64,000 bases of DNA from Lachnospiraceae bacterium (GCA_910574745.1 CAJTCE010000001.1:365237-429236); one strand, 5' to 3'. Counted from the first letter of the stretch, positions 1 through 9,073 are shown. Notes: generated by a model not told the origin, from the letters alone. Program-made: numbers and translations.

Positions 1-567
1 TCCCAGTCCTGCGCTTTCAAAGCCGCCTCTGTCCGCCGCTTTTATTCCCGCTTCCGCATCCTCTACCACCATACATTCCCGGGGACTCAATCCAAGAAAC
101 TGCGCCGCTTTCAAAAATACTTCGGGATCCGGCTTGGAGTTGACAATATTTGTACCGTCGCTGATTTTGTCAAAGTATCCTTCCAGACCAATTTGCTTTA
201 AAATAAATTTTGTATTCTTGCTGGACGAGCCGATTGCCAATTTTAAACCTTTTGCCCTCAATGCATCCAGCGTATCTTTCACTTCACTGCTTAAATCCTC
301 CGAAGTCATATTTTGCAATAACTCCTTATAGTACTCATTTTTCTGCTCTGCCAGTTGTTCCTTTTCTTCTTCGGAATAAGTTTTTTCCCCGTTTTCCAGA
401 ATGATCTCCAGACTCTCCATCCTGCTGACGCCCCGTAAACGGTTATTGATTTCTCTGTCAAAATACACACCGATCTTATCCGCCATTTTTTTCCATGCCT
501 GATAGTGGTACTCGTCCGTTGAGCAGATGACCCCGTCCAAATCAAATATGATAGCCTTGTATCTCAT
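1..567 (-). CDS. pgmB: Beta-phosphoglucomutase-like HAD hydrolase (3' end beyond the window)
   Basis: The frame is open from an ATG at 567 to the window edge, giving the first 189 residues of a protein whose family is usually about 215-225 long. The HAD motifs are present: DLDG at residues 9-12 (nucleophile D9, acid/base D11), GSSSK near 113-117, KPDPE at 145-149 and VVEDAEAG at 167-174. The cap segment LRGVSRMESL (about 44-53) resembles the LKGVSREDSL stretch of lactococcal PgmB, which favours beta-phosphoglucomutase (beta-glucose-1-P to glucose-6-P) over a generic phosphatase. Its ATG overlaps the stop of the upstream permease in an ATGA, so it is translationally coupled to the sugar ABC transporter. 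Such enzymes usually act after disaccharide phosphorylases; I infer one may lie beyond the left edge. Confidence 0.85.
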   Translation of the reverse strand, partial: MRYKAIIFDLDGVICSTDEYHYQAWKKMADKIGVYFDREINNRLRGVSRMESLEIILENGEKTYSEEEKEQLAEQKNEYYKELLQNMTSEDLSSEVKDTLDALRAKGLKLAIGSSSKNTKFILKQIGLEGYFDKISDGTNIVNSKPDPEVFLKAAQFLGLSPRECMVVEDAEAGIKAADRGGFESAGLG

Positions 568-1547
568 TTATGCAGTCCCCGCTTTCCGATCAGCAATACC
601 TTCAATTTATTTTCATTGTTAAGATAGATTAAGAAACCTACCAGTATCAACGCCGTTACGATCTGCTGAACGGAAGAGTCCACATCCAGCCTTGCATACA
701 TAAGGGAAATAAGGGCTGTGGTCACTGCGCCTAATACGTATCCAATTCTCTCATTACAGAACCTTCCGATGAATCCTCCGATAAACATAGGCAGAAATGC
801 CGTAAACATAACACCGATGGATCCGAAGTTCAGCGCCATCTGGATATTTCCCGTATTTGTTGCGCTGATAAATCCCACGATTCCCATAAGTCCTCCTGCA
901 ATGGCATAGCAACCTATCGCATTAGGTATTTCCTTGATTCCCATATTAACCGAGACCTTTTGTCCCGAGAGCAGCGCCCTGTAGTTATATCCAAACCGGG
1001 TATAATCAAACAGAATAATGATAACGCACAGCGCAATGATGATAACTTCCAAATAATGGGCAACGCTGGGAAAGGAAATCAATTCTGCATTTGCAACGAA
1101 GCTGACCCCGTATCCGTTTGTAATGGCAAATGACAAACCCTCGTAAAATAATGCAATTCCCAGTGATACAATAATCGGCGGCAGCTTTATCAACACATAC
1201 ACAAGTCCCGACAGCGCTCCGAGTACAATTCCGGATATCAATGAAACAGACAGCATAAAGGGTGTTGTCAGGCCTGCTTTTATGCAGATCGTAGAGCTGA
1301 TGATTGATGACAATAAAGAAATAGAACCAATGGAAAAATCAAATCTTCCGGAATTCAGGTTAATGGACAAGGCAAAGGTTGTCAGCATTACTGAGGTAAC
1401 CGCTCTGAAAAAAGCAATCCAGTTGCCTGTGGTTTCAAACAGTTTAACTCCATTAACCGCACATAGAATTATCATAATAATGAATGTGACTGTAGGAATC
1501 GTGGCGATTCCCAATATTTTTGTTGTTATTTTTTTGCCCTTTTTCAT
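564..1547 (-). CDS. Sugar ABC transporter permease (RbsC-type), second permease of the operon
   Basis: This 327-residue, very hydrophobic protein has about 8-10 predicted membrane spans and belongs to the RbsC/BPD_transp_2 permease family. The conserved permease segment GGFIGRFCNERIG near residue 255 replaces the more usual GGxxLxGGxGS pattern, so the cytoplasmic loop is divergent. It would form the membrane pore, probably as a heterodimer with the permease at 3022-3984. It lies 120 bp after the binding-protein gene, beyond a stem-loop, and its TGA overlaps the ATG of the pgmB-like gene. The substrate cannot be named from sequence; the context suggests a sugar or glycoside. Confidence 0.85.
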   Translation of the reverse strand: MKKGKKITTKILGIATIPTVTFIIMIILCAVNGVKLFETTGNWIAFFRAVTSVMLTTFALSINLNSGRFDFSIGSISLLSSIISSTICIKAGLTTPFMLSVSLISGIVLGALSGLVYVLIKLPPIIVSLGIALFYEGLSFAITNGYGVSFVANAELISFPSVAHYLEVIIIALCVIIILFDYTRFGYNYRALLSGQKVSVNMGIKEIPNAIGCYAIAGGLMGIVGFISATNTGNIQMALNFGSIGVMFTAFLPMFIGGFIGRFCNERIGYVLGAVTTALISLMYARLDVDSSVQQIVTALILVGFLIYLNNENKLKVLLIGKRGLHK

Positions 1548-1593
1548 GTCCTATACCATGCCTTTCCCAATGTATCACACCAGATTTGGATAA

Positions 1594-1627
1594 AGGGCCG
1601 CCAAACCGTTTCCGGTACGGCAGCCCT
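1594..1627 (-). terminator. Stem-loop between binding-protein gene and permease (likely attenuating or mRNA-stabilising)
   Basis: Read on the minus strand this is AGGGC-t-GCC-gt-ACCG-GAAA-CGGT-tt-GGC-g-GCCCT followed by TTTAT: a long interrupted stem closed by a GAAA tetraloop with only a short U tract. Such hairpins after solute-binding-protein genes commonly make the binding protein more abundant than downstream permease genes. That role is inferred. Confidence 0.6.
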
Positions 1628-1667
1628 GATGATCATAAATCCTTTTACTCATTCACATTGCTTCTAT

Positions 1668-2942
1668 TTACTGCATCGTCTGAATTTCTTCAAAGCTGTA
1701 CTTGCTGACAAACGCTTCGAATGTCGCATAATCAGTTCCTAAAAGCGTATCAAGCATGTTCTTTGTATATGCAGGCGCTTCCGTGGAGCTGTCTACCGCA
1801 TAGAATTCGTTGAACTGCTCGGCAGAAGTAGCCACCCAGTAACCCTGGCTCAGTGCAAGGGCACAGCCATCTTCTGTCCGGATAGGCGCTCCCAGCGTCG
1901 CACTGTAGGTTGCAATAAAGATCGGTCCGATGCTGGCGGAAAATTTACCTGCAAGATAATCTAACATACCGCCTTCCATTGCTTCGCCATATGCAGTTGC
2001 ATAAGCGTCAACACTGGCAATTTTTACATCGGTTCCCGCAATGCTGCTTCCAAAGAAATCTGAACCGTTTCCTACTGCCAGGATAACTTCCAGACCTTCT
2101 GTCTGCGCCATCTGTCCGCATTTTGCAAACCAGGCATCATCCATGTCGTATCCGCCTACATAGCCCAAGATTTCAACAGAACCGATAGAACCGGTTTCAA
2201 TGGAAGCTGTTTCAAACAATTTTCCGATGATGGCGTCTTTATCGGAAGCTCCCTGATAATCTCCGCCGCCTGCTTCAACCATAGCTGTCAGCATACCTGC
2301 CGCACGGTAAATATGCATTTCTGTATAGTAGGGAATCGCTCCGCCAAAGATTGCAAACCTGGTTTTTCCCTGATCCAGATAGTATTTTGCCATATCGTAG
2401 CCTGTCTGGAATTCAATCTCCAGGGAGGGTCCGATAGCGCCTACGTAATACTCATTGTCTTTTACCTGTGCATATTCGTCATCCGTAAGGGTTCCCGTTG
2501 CGACCGCATAGTAGATTCCTGCGCCTGCGCACTGTTCCAGCTGTGCCATACGGTCAAAGGATGAGAATGAAATGACCGCCTTACAGTTATTGGTTATAAA
2601 TGTGTCAATGGCGGATTTTTCTCCCGCTGCATCTGTCAATTCATCGGAATAGACAAGCTCTACATTATAATTTGACGCAATGTAATCCTTGTAGTAGCTT
2701 TGAAATGCCAGAGACTCCGCCGTTGTGGAATCCGAAACCAGCACGCCGATTTTAACGGTCTTACTCATATCCAGTTCCACGCCCGGATCTTCATTTTCAG
2801 GAGCCTGTGCCCCTTCCTGTTCTTCTGTTGTTTCATTTTGCCCTTCAGCCGGCGCTTCTTCTCCTGCAGGTGCCTTTCCACATCCTGTGAGACATCCGAT
2901 CGTCAGTGCAAAACAAAGCATAAGTGCTAATACCTTTTTCAT
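1668..2942 (-). CDS. Sugar-type ABC transporter substrate-binding lipoprotein
   Basis: 424 residues. The N terminus is a lipoprotein signal (hydrophobic run, then a LTGC lipobox at about residues 18-21), followed by a low-complexity Glu/Pro/Ala linker to about residue 55. The mature part begins VKIGVLVSD and reads as a two-lobed periplasmic-binding-protein fold, with GAIGPSLEIEFQTGYDMAKYY typical of Peripla_BP_4-like proteins. It is the extracellular receptor for the permeases at 564-1547 and 3022-3984 and the ATPase at 3998-5500. It is longer and more divergent than RbsB, so the ligand is not predictable. Confidence 0.82.
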   Translation of the reverse strand: MKKVLALMLCFALTIGCLTGCGKAPAGEEAPAEGQNETTEEQEGAQAPENEDPGVELDMSKTVKIGVLVSDSTTAESLAFQSYYKDYIASNYNVELVYSDELTDAAGEKSAIDTFITNNCKAVISFSSFDRMAQLEQCAGAGIYYAVATGTLTDDEYAQVKDNEYYVGAIGPSLEIEFQTGYDMAKYYLDQGKTRFAIFGGAIPYYTEMHIYRAAGMLTAMVEAGGGDYQGASDKDAIIGKLFETASIETGSIGSVEILGYVGGYDMDDAWFAKCGQMAQTEGLEVILAVGNGSDFFGSSIAGTDVKIASVDAYATAYGEAMEGGMLDYLAGKFSASIGPIFIATYSATLGAPIRTEDGCALALSQGYWVATSAEQFNEFYAVDSSTEAPAYTKNMLDTLLGTDYATFEAFVSKYSFEEIQTMQ

Positions 2943-3021
2943 ATTGACCTCCTAATCTTCTTTTATGATGAATGAGTTTCTATGTATAAAGTCCGTTTCT
3001 GTCCTACGGACAAAATACCTG

Positions 3022-3984
3022 TTATCTGGGAAGCATTTTATTCCTTTGGTTAAACGTAGCCACAAATACCACCAAGAGGAAAATTGCCGCCTTTACCATC
3101 TGTCCTATTCCGGAATTCAGATTTAAAATTGTCATGATCTGGCTCAAAAACGTCATGGAAAATGCTCCGATAACCGCAGATTGTATCTTGCTCCTCGCGC
3201 CTCCCGATACCGGCATTCCCCCGAATACGATCGCAATGATAACATCCATGCCCACGCTTGACGCCGTATTCCTTGTAAGAGTAGGCGCATATACAATGGA
3301 AACAAAAGCTCCCAGCCCTACTCCGATGCCCGCCATGGCGAAAGCTATGATCGCCATTTTCTTATCGGAAATACCCGTCAGCTTGGCGCATATGGGGTTG
3401 CCTCCCAGCAGCTTCTGCTTTCTCCCGATTTTGGTAAAGCAGAAGACAAATGCGCAGAGACACCAGTAAACTATTAACACAACAAGCTTAAAGCCGATAG
3501 TATCCAAAGGTTTTACCGCCGCAGAAGGGACTGCGATCTCATCTCCCGTGCCGTTGAGCCTGATCAGCACCAGTACCAGGGCGTTTAAAACGCTCAACAT
3601 GGCAATGGTCGTTACAAACACCGGAAGATTAAATACTGATGCCAGAATCGAATTAAACAAAGAAATCATGACCGCCAGACCGATACAGACTAAAAATGCC
3701 ACAAATAGATTTCCTGTGGCGTTATATGCCATTCCTCCTGTCAAGGCACTGACCGCGGCGCTGGCTCCAAGACTGATATCAAAAGACCCCAGCGTGTAGA
3801 TGAAAACTGCTCCTGTAGCTATGATCGCCACCACAATGGACTGATTGACGATGGTTTTCATTCCATATGCCACATTAATATCCTTTATAGTCCCTAACAC
3901 CATGAATACGGCAAAAAGCAGAAGCAATCCCATAAAAGGTGTCAGATTTATTACCTGCTGTTTAAAATTCTGTTTTCTCATCAT
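3022..3984 (-). CDS. Sugar ABC transporter permease (RbsC-type), first permease of the operon
   Basis: 320 residues with about 9-10 hydrophobic spans. The RbsC-family coupling region is clear: MDVIIAIVFGGMPVSGGARS near residues 243-262, and GSFDISLGASAAVSALTGGMA near 66-86, as in ribose and autoinducer-2 permeases. It follows the ATPase by 13 bp and precedes the binding-protein gene. Two non-identical permeases in one operon suggest a heterodimeric channel. The start ATG at 3984 is preceded by a GGGGAAGCGA-type site; an in-frame ATG one codon later is also possible. Confidence 0.88.
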   Translation of the reverse strand: MMRKQNFKQQVINLTPFMGLLLLFAVFMVLGTIKDINVAYGMKTIVNQSIVVAIIATGAVFIYTLGSFDISLGASAAVSALTGGMAYNATGNLFVAFLVCIGLAVMISLFNSILASVFNLPVFVTTIAMLSVLNALVLVLIRLNGTGDEIAVPSAAVKPLDTIGFKLVVLIVYWCLCAFVFCFTKIGRKQKLLGGNPICAKLTGISDKKMAIIAFAMAGIGVGLGAFVSIVYAPTLTRNTASSVGMDVIIAIVFGGMPVSGGARSKIQSAVIGAFSMTFLSQIMTILNLNSGIGQMVKAAIFLLVVFVATFNQRNKMLPR

Positions 3985-3997
3985 TCGCTTCCCCTCT

Positions 3998-5500
3998 CTA
4001 AATCATGGATTGGATAATATCGGTTTCATTTAACTTACTGCTTCTTTGAAATTCCCCTGTGATCATGCCGTTCTTCATAATGACCAGGCGGTCAACCATA
4101 CCGATCAGTTCCGTCATCTCTTCAGAAATGATAACGATGGATTTTCCTTCTTTTTTCATCTTATACATCAATTGATACATGGCCTGTTTGACCCCGATAT
4201 CCACGCCTCTGGTAGGGCAGTCCAAAATCAGTATTTCGCTTCCTCTCCCTATCCACTTTCCAAATACCACCTTCTGCTTATTCCCTCCTGAAAGAGTAGA
4301 TACATAATGTTCCATGCTGCCGCACTTAATGCTCAGATCCTCAATCTGCTTTTGCGCGTAACGCTTCTCTCTGCCTGAAAAAATCAAAAAATTCTTAACT
4401 GCAAAAGCGTCTAAGCCTCCTACGGAAATATTGTCTTTGATGCTGGCGTTTAAGTACAAAGATTCCACATCCCGATCCTTGGACACATATCCGATCTTAC
4501 GTTTCATGGCATCGGCTTCATTTTTGATCTCCCTGCCTTCACACAAGACCTTACCCTGCTCCAGCTTCGTCGCACCAAACAAAACCTTACCCAGGGTGTG
4601 CATTCCGCAGTGGGATAATCCCCCGACTCCCAGGATTTCTCCCTTATGTACGGAAAGGTTAAAATGAATCAACTGATTCCCCAGGTTCCCGTCCACAATT
4701 TCCAGAACCGTTTCATCTGAATAGCTCCCGTCATAATCGCTGCGGTAATAATCGCCCTTTAATTCCCTGCCGATCATACTTGTCTTGATCAGATCCTCAT
4801 CAAATTCATCCTTGCTGAAAGTTACGATGATCTTTCCATCCCGCAGAACCGTCAACGCATCACATACATTCATGATCTCATCCAGATCGTGGGAAATGAA
4901 TATGACCGCCCGGTTTTCATTCTTCATTTTTTTTGCGATTTCATAGATGATTTCCCGTCCCTTCTGGGAAAGGGCTGTCGTAGTCTCATCCACGACCAGC
5001 ACCTCCGGGTTTTTACTCATGACCTTGGCAATTTCTATGAGCTTTCGATCCTGGAAATCCAGACTGCCGCAGATCATATCCCCTTTTATATGGTCAATCC
5101 CGATATTGGTCAGAATTTCTTCTGTTTTCCTGTTCATTGCCTTCCTGTCAATAAGACCCGCTTTATTTTTAAATCCCGACATCTCTCCGAGGAATATGTT
5201 TTCTGCAACCGTAATTCCCGCAACCGTCCCGCTTTCCTGAACGATCATGCCAACGCCATGTTCTAAAGCGTCGATCATGGATACCGGTTCCCAGTCCTTA
5301 CCTTTATAGGTCATTTTTCCCGCATTGGCTTTTTGCATCCCTGCAATAATTGATGTTACAGTAGATTTTCCCGATCCGTTTTCTCCGATCAGCCCCAAGA
5401 TCTCTCCAGTCCGGACAACCATGCTGACCTCTGACAGCGCTACGGTAGAACCAAACATCTTTGTCATATCCGTTACTTCAACTATTACTTTGTTCTCCAT
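3998..5500 (-). CDS. Sugar ABC transporter ATP-binding protein (two ABC domains, RbsA/MglA-type)
   Basis: About 500 residues containing two fused nucleotide-binding domains. The first has Walker A GENGSGKST, an atypical signature (GSLDFQDRKLIE instead of LSGGQ) and a Walker B ending VVDETT. The second has a degenerate P-loop (GVGGLSHCGMHTLGK) but an intact LSGGNKQK signature and LILDCPTRGVD Walker B. One degenerate half is common in sugar importers. I place the start at 5500 (MENKVIVEV) because AGGCAGGA stands 5 bases ahead of it; an ATG at 5524 has no clear ribosome binding site. It is the first gene of the operon and faces the AraC gene. Confidence 0.88.
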   Translation of the reverse strand: MENKVIVEVTDMTKMFGSTVALSEVSMVVRTGEILGLIGENGSGKSTVTSIIAGMQKANAGKMTYKGKDWEPVSMIDALEHGVGMIVQESGTVAGITVAENIFLGEMSGFKNKAGLIDRKAMNRKTEEILTNIGIDHIKGDMICGSLDFQDRKLIEIAKVMSKNPEVLVVDETTTALSQKGREIIYEIAKKMKNENRAVIFISHDLDEIMNVCDALTVLRDGKIIVTFSKDEFDEDLIKTSMIGRELKGDYYRSDYDGSYSDETVLEIVDGNLGNQLIHFNLSVHKGEILGVGGLSHCGMHTLGKVLFGATKLEQGKVLCEGREIKNEADAMKRKIGYVSKDRDVESLYLNASIKDNISVGGLDAFAVKNFLIFSGREKRYAQKQIEDLSIKCGSMEHYVSTLSGGNKQKVVFGKWIGRGSEILILDCPTRGVDIGVKQAMYQLMYKMKKEGKSIVIISEEMTELIGMVDRLVIMKNGMITGEFQRSSKLNETDIIQSMI

Positions 5501-5582
5501 TTTGTCCTGCCTTTCCCTCTTCATACAATTTCCGCTATCCCTGATAATTGTCTTTTACTGTTCCGTATCTGTTATGTCTCTT

Positions 5583-5611
5583 ATTCTATTTTCTTTTCTA
5601 TCTCAATACAA
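5583..5611 (-). promoter_or_regulatory. Candidate promoter of the first ABC sugar operon
   Basis: On the minus strand TTGTAT (5611-5606) and TAGAAT (5588-5583) are separated by 17 bases, upstream of the ATPase start at 5500. The boxes are imperfect, as expected for an activator-dependent promoter next to an AraC-family regulator. Confidence 0.45.
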
Positions 5612-5633
5612 TTGTCTAATTTAATCAATATAG

Positions 5634-5691
5634 TTGATTATTTTTAATCATCATGTTAAAGTTTATCTATACATATTGATTATTTTTAATC
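5634..5691. promoter_or_regulatory. Two identical 16-bp repeats, candidate AraC-regulator operators
   Basis: TTGATTATTTTTAATC occurs exactly at 5634-5649 and again at 5676-5691, 42 bp apart (about four helical turns). A third related inverted half lies just upstream (TAATCAA around 5623-5629). All are between the divergent ATPase and AraC genes. Identity and spacing fit a dimeric regulator binding on one face of the DNA; this is inference. Confidence 0.6.
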
Positions 5692-5714
5692 TCATTTAAA
5701 AGAGGATATTTGAA

Positions 5715-6755
5715 ATGGACTTTGACGCTTTACAAAGAAGCATTTATGAATTGAATGAAGAAGAATTATTTTACAAAAAATACTATTACGCAAAGCAGCA
5801 GGAATACTCTTATCAGAAGTTTTTAGCCAATCTGGATATCTCCTATATCAAAAAACATCATCTGATCATCCCTGAATATCCCGAAACCGTTCCCCTGATT
5901 TATGAAGATTACTGGATCTTCGATGTGGGGCAGCCTATTTCGGCTCTCAAGCATAACTGCTATACGCCCGCCATTACCCATGATCATACCTTTTTTGAAT
6001 TGACCTATGTCTATGACGGGTATTGTAAACAAAAAATAAACGGGCGCCGTGTGGATATCCGCACAGGGGATTTTATGATCATTCCTCCCGGCGTGTTACA
6101 TTCCATTTCTGTTTTTAATGAAAGCGTCATTATACAGATACCTGTAAAGACCAATACATTAATGCGGATTTTTTCCAATTTCCTGTCCAATGATAATATT
6201 CTTTCCATGTTCTTTATCAACAGCATTTATGCGCAGAATGTCAACGATTATATCATTTTTCATTCCGGCAGCGATTACCACATCAAAACGGCTGTTCTTA
6301 TGATGCTGACGGAAAATATCAATCGGGAAAACTATTGGCAGAATATGATGATCAATACGGCAATGAATATATTCGGACTGCTTTTGCGCAATTATGAAAA
6401 GGGCGCAGAGCTGCCTTCCATCTCCAAAAAAATAGACGCCCAGCGGTTTGGCTTAATACGCTATATCCAGGACAATTATATGAATATCAATCTGGATATG
6501 ATCGCCTCAAAGTTTCACTATACGCCCGAGTATACTTCAAAATTGATAAAAGAAGCCACTGGCATGAATTACAAAACTATTCTTCAAAAGGTCCGTATTG
6601 AAAGGGCTTCCTTTCTGTTAGTCGACACAAACTTATCGGTGCAGAATATCGGACTGCAAGTAGGCTATGAAAATGTAGAACATTTTATACGTACCTTTAA
6701 AAAGGTAAACGGCATGACCCCCACAGAATATAGAAAAAGAGAAGCATCTGCATAA
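5715..6755 (+). CDS. AraC-family transcriptional regulator with N-terminal cupin domain
   Basis: 346 residues. A cupin-like sensor occupies about 75-180 (ITHDHTFFELTYVYDG, then GDFMIIPPGVLHSI), and the C-terminal 100 residues carry two helix-turn-helix motifs ending in the AraC signature NIGLQVGYENVEHFIRTFKK followed by GMTPTEYRK. An N-terminal stretch of about 70 residues is not recognisable. It is divergent from the sugar ABC operon, and the repeats between them suggest it controls that operon and perhaps itself in response to the imported sugar. The stop codon lies within the loop of a terminator hairpin. Confidence 0.9.
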   Translation: MDFDALQRSIYELNEEELFYKKYYYAKQQEYSYQKFLANLDISYIKKHHLIIPEYPETVPLIYEDYWIFDVGQPISALKHNCYTPAITHDHTFFELTYVYDGYCKQKINGRRVDIRTGDFMIIPPGVLHSISVFNESVIIQIPVKTNTLMRIFSNFLSNDNILSMFFINSIYAQNVNDYIIFHSGSDYHIKTAVLMMLTENINRENYWQNMMINTAMNIFGLLLRNYEKGAELPSISKKIDAQRFGLIRYIQDNYMNINLDMIASKFHYTPEYTSKLIKEATGMNYKTILQKVRIERASFLLVDTNLSVQNIGLQVGYENVEHFIRTFKKVNGMTPTEYRKREASA

Positions 6756-6770
6756 CAAATGCTTCTCTTT
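6736..6770. terminator. Bidirectional terminator between araC-type gene and trxB
   Basis: A perfect 12-bp stem, AAAGAGAAGCAT (6736-6747) with ATGCTTCTCTTT (6759-6770), encloses an 11-base loop that contains the regulator's stop codon. A-rich and T-rich flanks allow termination in both directions for two convergent genes. Confidence 0.8.
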
Positions 6771-6824
6771 CCACAATTTATCCTGCTGTTTTCATTTCCA
6801 TAAAAGGCTTTACGTCCTCATAAC

Positions 6825-7787
6825 TTACCCCAGATATTCTACCGCCATCAGCGCCGCTACCGCCCCGTCCGCCGCTGCCGTAGTTAACTGTCTGACAGTC
6901 TTGGTCCGGCAGTCTCCCGCCACAAATACACCCGGAACGGAAGTCCGGCAGTCTTCCCCTGCCTGAATATATCCCTTTTCATCCATGTCCGCCATTTCCT
7001 TAGTCAAAGCAGTTTCCGGTTCCTGCCCGATGGCAATAAAAAGACCGTCTACTTTCAGCGTCTTTTCTTCCCCGTCCTTATTCTTTATGCTGACGCCTTC
7101 AAGTCTTCCATCCCCAATAAGAGCCGTTACAACCGAATTTAAGATAAAACGGACATTCTCCCTTTTCGTAAGGGCATCCACCAGCTTCTGCTCTCCCCTG
7201 AAAGCATCCCTTCTGTGAATCAGATAAACCTCCTTGCAATAGTTGGACAAAAAGAGAGCGTCCTCCAAAGCCGTACTTCCTCCTCCGTTTACTGCCACAA
7301 CCTTATCCCTGTAAAACATGCCGTCGCAGGTTGCGCAGTAGGAAATACCTGCGCCTGTCAATTCCTGTTCCCCGGGAAGGCCAAGCATCCGGTTCTTTGC
7401 CCCCATAGCCAGAATCAGAGCGCCGCCTTCATAGGAATTCTTTGATGTACTTACCACAAAAACAGATGCGTCGGTCCCGCTTTCATTTTCATCGGCCTCA
7501 GCCGCCTCCATATCAGACTGCTCCCCGGTTTCCCTCTTTTCCACAGAGACCGCCTTTTCCATTTTAATCTGTGCCCCCAGATTCTTTGCCTGCTCATAAA
7601 GCCCCTTTGCAAATTCAAACCCGGACATTTTCTGAATACCGGGATAATTTTCCACCTCAGGGGTATTGATGATCTGTCCGCCGTAGGTTTTTCCCTCCAG
7701 CACCAGAACGCTTTTTCCCGCTCTCACTCCGTAAATCGCTGCGGACAGTCCTGCCGGCCCCGCACCGATAATAATCATATCGTACAT
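6825..7787 (-). CDS. trxB: Thioredoxin reductase (FAD/NADPH)
   Basis: 320 residues with the expected order: FAD-binding GAGPAGLSAAIY at 8-19, redox-active CATC at 151-154, an NADPH-binding GGGSTALEDALF segment near 169-180, and the C-terminal FAD motif VFVAGDCRTKTVRQ near 287-300. It reduces thioredoxin using NADPH in the cytoplasm. An acidic, low-complexity segment at about 85-108 (rich in E, D, A) sits between beta strands of the FAD domain and is not usual for the family. No thioredoxin gene is adjacent, and the gene appears monocistronic. Confidence 0.93.
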   Translation of the reverse strand: MYDMIIIGAGPAGLSAAIYGVRAGKSVLVLEGKTYGGQIINTPEVENYPGIQKMSGFEFAKGLYEQAKNLGAQIKMEKAVSVEKRETGEQSDMEAAEADENESGTDASVFVVSTSKNSYEGGALILAMGAKNRMLGLPGEQELTGAGISYCATCDGMFYRDKVVAVNGGGSTALEDALFLSNYCKEVYLIHRRDAFRGEQKLVDALTKRENVRFILNSVVTALIGDGRLEGVSIKNKDGEEKTLKVDGLFIAIGQEPETALTKEMADMDEKGYIQAGEDCRTSVPGVFVAGDCRTKTVRQLTTAAADGAVAALMAVEYLG

Positions 7788-7855
7788 AAATACCTCCTAC
7801 ATAAAAGTTTTATTTTTATATTTCCAATATCAGCTCATTTTATTTTATATCTTTA

Positions 7856-8011
7856 TTACAACATATGAAAACAGAAGCCGATATGGTCTGCTTTTTTGGA
7901 TAAAGATACCAGAAAAAATGCAATCTTTTCCCCCGTGCAAATGCTTATCCTCACTGCCAGCTTCTGCGTCTCCTTATTGTAACTTAAGACTTTCTTTTTT
8001 CTTCCAAACAT
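7856..8011 (-). pseudogene. Small MFGRKKK-type protein, probably a degraded remnant
   Basis: An ATG at 8011 preceded by AGGCGGGG gives 51 residues starting MFGRKKKVLSYNKETQK. The first 33 or so residues look like a real start, of the kind seen in small conserved Lachnospiraceae proteins (from memory, not checked). The remainder (AFFLVSLSKKADHIGFCFHML) does not continue that pattern, so the gene is probably truncated or frameshifted. The frame can be extended upstream to 8212, but that part has no coding character and overlaps the gntR promoter. Confidence 0.35.
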
Positions 8012-8205
8012 ATAATTTCCCCGCCTTCCCAATACAATACGATTGTAAGAATTGTGCCCCCATAATCGTACCTCCCCAAACCTCCTGTTTATACTCTGCA
8101 TTATAAAGCATTTACCAGCTGCGCACAATGTATATTTATAAGTCTGTTTTACCGTATACACCATTCTAAATAGAGAAAAAAAACAGCAACAAAAAAGATT
8201 ATTTC

Positions 8206-8235
8206 TTGACAATACGTATTAATATGTTTTAAAAT
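8206..8235 (+). promoter_or_regulatory. gntR promoter with embedded ATACGTAT operator
   Basis: TTGACA (8206-8211) and TAAAAT (8230-8235) are 18 bases apart. The palindrome ATACGTAT (8212-8219) lies directly between them. The 9-mer AATACGTAT also occurs at the promoter of the SIS-gene operon near 16308, so it is the likely operator for the GntR protein encoded here, giving autoregulation. Confidence 0.7.
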
Positions 8236-8270
8236 GAAGTTATCAATATATCATACGGGGAGAAATCATT

Positions 8271-9053
8271 ATGTCTAATTTAAACCAATTATTTCAAGTA
8301 GGCGAGGCCGGATTATCCGAGGACAGTACCACACCATTATATCTTCAGATCATTCAGATCATATCCGACAGTATTTCGTCAGGGCGCTTAAAGGAGCACG
8401 ACAAACTACCAACCGAGCCCGAATTAATGGAGCTGTTCCATGTCAGCCGAGTAACCCTGCGGGCTGCCATGCGGGAGCTGGTGGATAACGGTGTTCTTGT
8501 AAGGAGACAGGGAATCGGCACCTTTGTGAATACATCTACTTATTTTATGTCCGTAAATAACTGCGCCGGTTTTACCGCATCCTGCAAAAAAGCGGGCAAA
8601 GAACCGCGAACCCAGCTTCTGAGCATTGAACTCATCATTCCCGACAGAACGCTGGCACGTTTTTTTAAGATAGAGGAAGCCGAAAAAATCTTGTTTATCA
8701 AACGTCTACGCTATATCGACGACCAACCGGTCATCATGGAATACAACTACTTTTCAAAACAGCTGTTTTCCCTTATGAATGAAGATACCCAGAGACTGGA
8801 AACCTCCATTTACCAGCTGCTTTCCGACAGCTATCATTTTACCACACTTCAGGGAAAATTTGAATTTAACACCTGCCTTCCAACCAAGGAAGAACAAAGC
8901 CTGCTCAATGTTTCTAAAAATACGCCTTTATTGTTGACAAGCGACTGGCATTATACCTCTCCCAACCATGAACCCCTGTTTCTCTCAAAACAGGTCAGCA
9001 ACGGCGAATTCATCAATTTCTATTTTGATATAAATATCAATTTGTCCAATTAA
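8271..9053 (+). CDS. GntR-family regulator with UTRA effector domain (FrlR-like role)
   Basis: 260 residues. The N-terminal winged helix (about 20-88) shows the GntR pattern PLYLQIIQIISDSISSGRL, then KLPTEPELMELFHVSRVTLR and RRQGIGTFV. The remainder is a UTRA ligand-binding domain (FIKRLRYIDDQPVIMEYNYF). The ATG at 8271 follows GGGGAGA. It lies just beyond the 3' end of the opposing Amadori-type sugar operon, shares its operator word, and most likely represses that operon until a phosphorylated sugar-amine intermediate binds. In E. coli the frl operon is likewise controlled by a GntR/UTRA protein. Confidence 0.85.
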   Translation: MSNLNQLFQVGEAGLSEDSTTPLYLQIIQIISDSISSGRLKEHDKLPTEPELMELFHVSRVTLRAAMRELVDNGVLVRRQGIGTFVNTSTYFMSVNNCAGFTASCKKAGKEPRTQLLSIELIIPDRTLARFFKIEEAEKILFIKRLRYIDDQPVIMEYNYFSKQLFSLMNEDTQRLETSIYQLLSDSYHFTTLQGKFEFNTCLPTKEEQSLLNVSKNTPLLLTSDWHYTSPNHEPLFLSKQVSNGEFINFYFDININLSN

Positions 9054-9073
9054 CCGGTAAATATCCTGAAAAG

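Noticed and set aside
8012..8212. Longer N terminus for the small MFGRKKK protein
   Set aside because: The extra 67 residues lack coding character, have no ribosome binding site, and overlap the gntR promoter.
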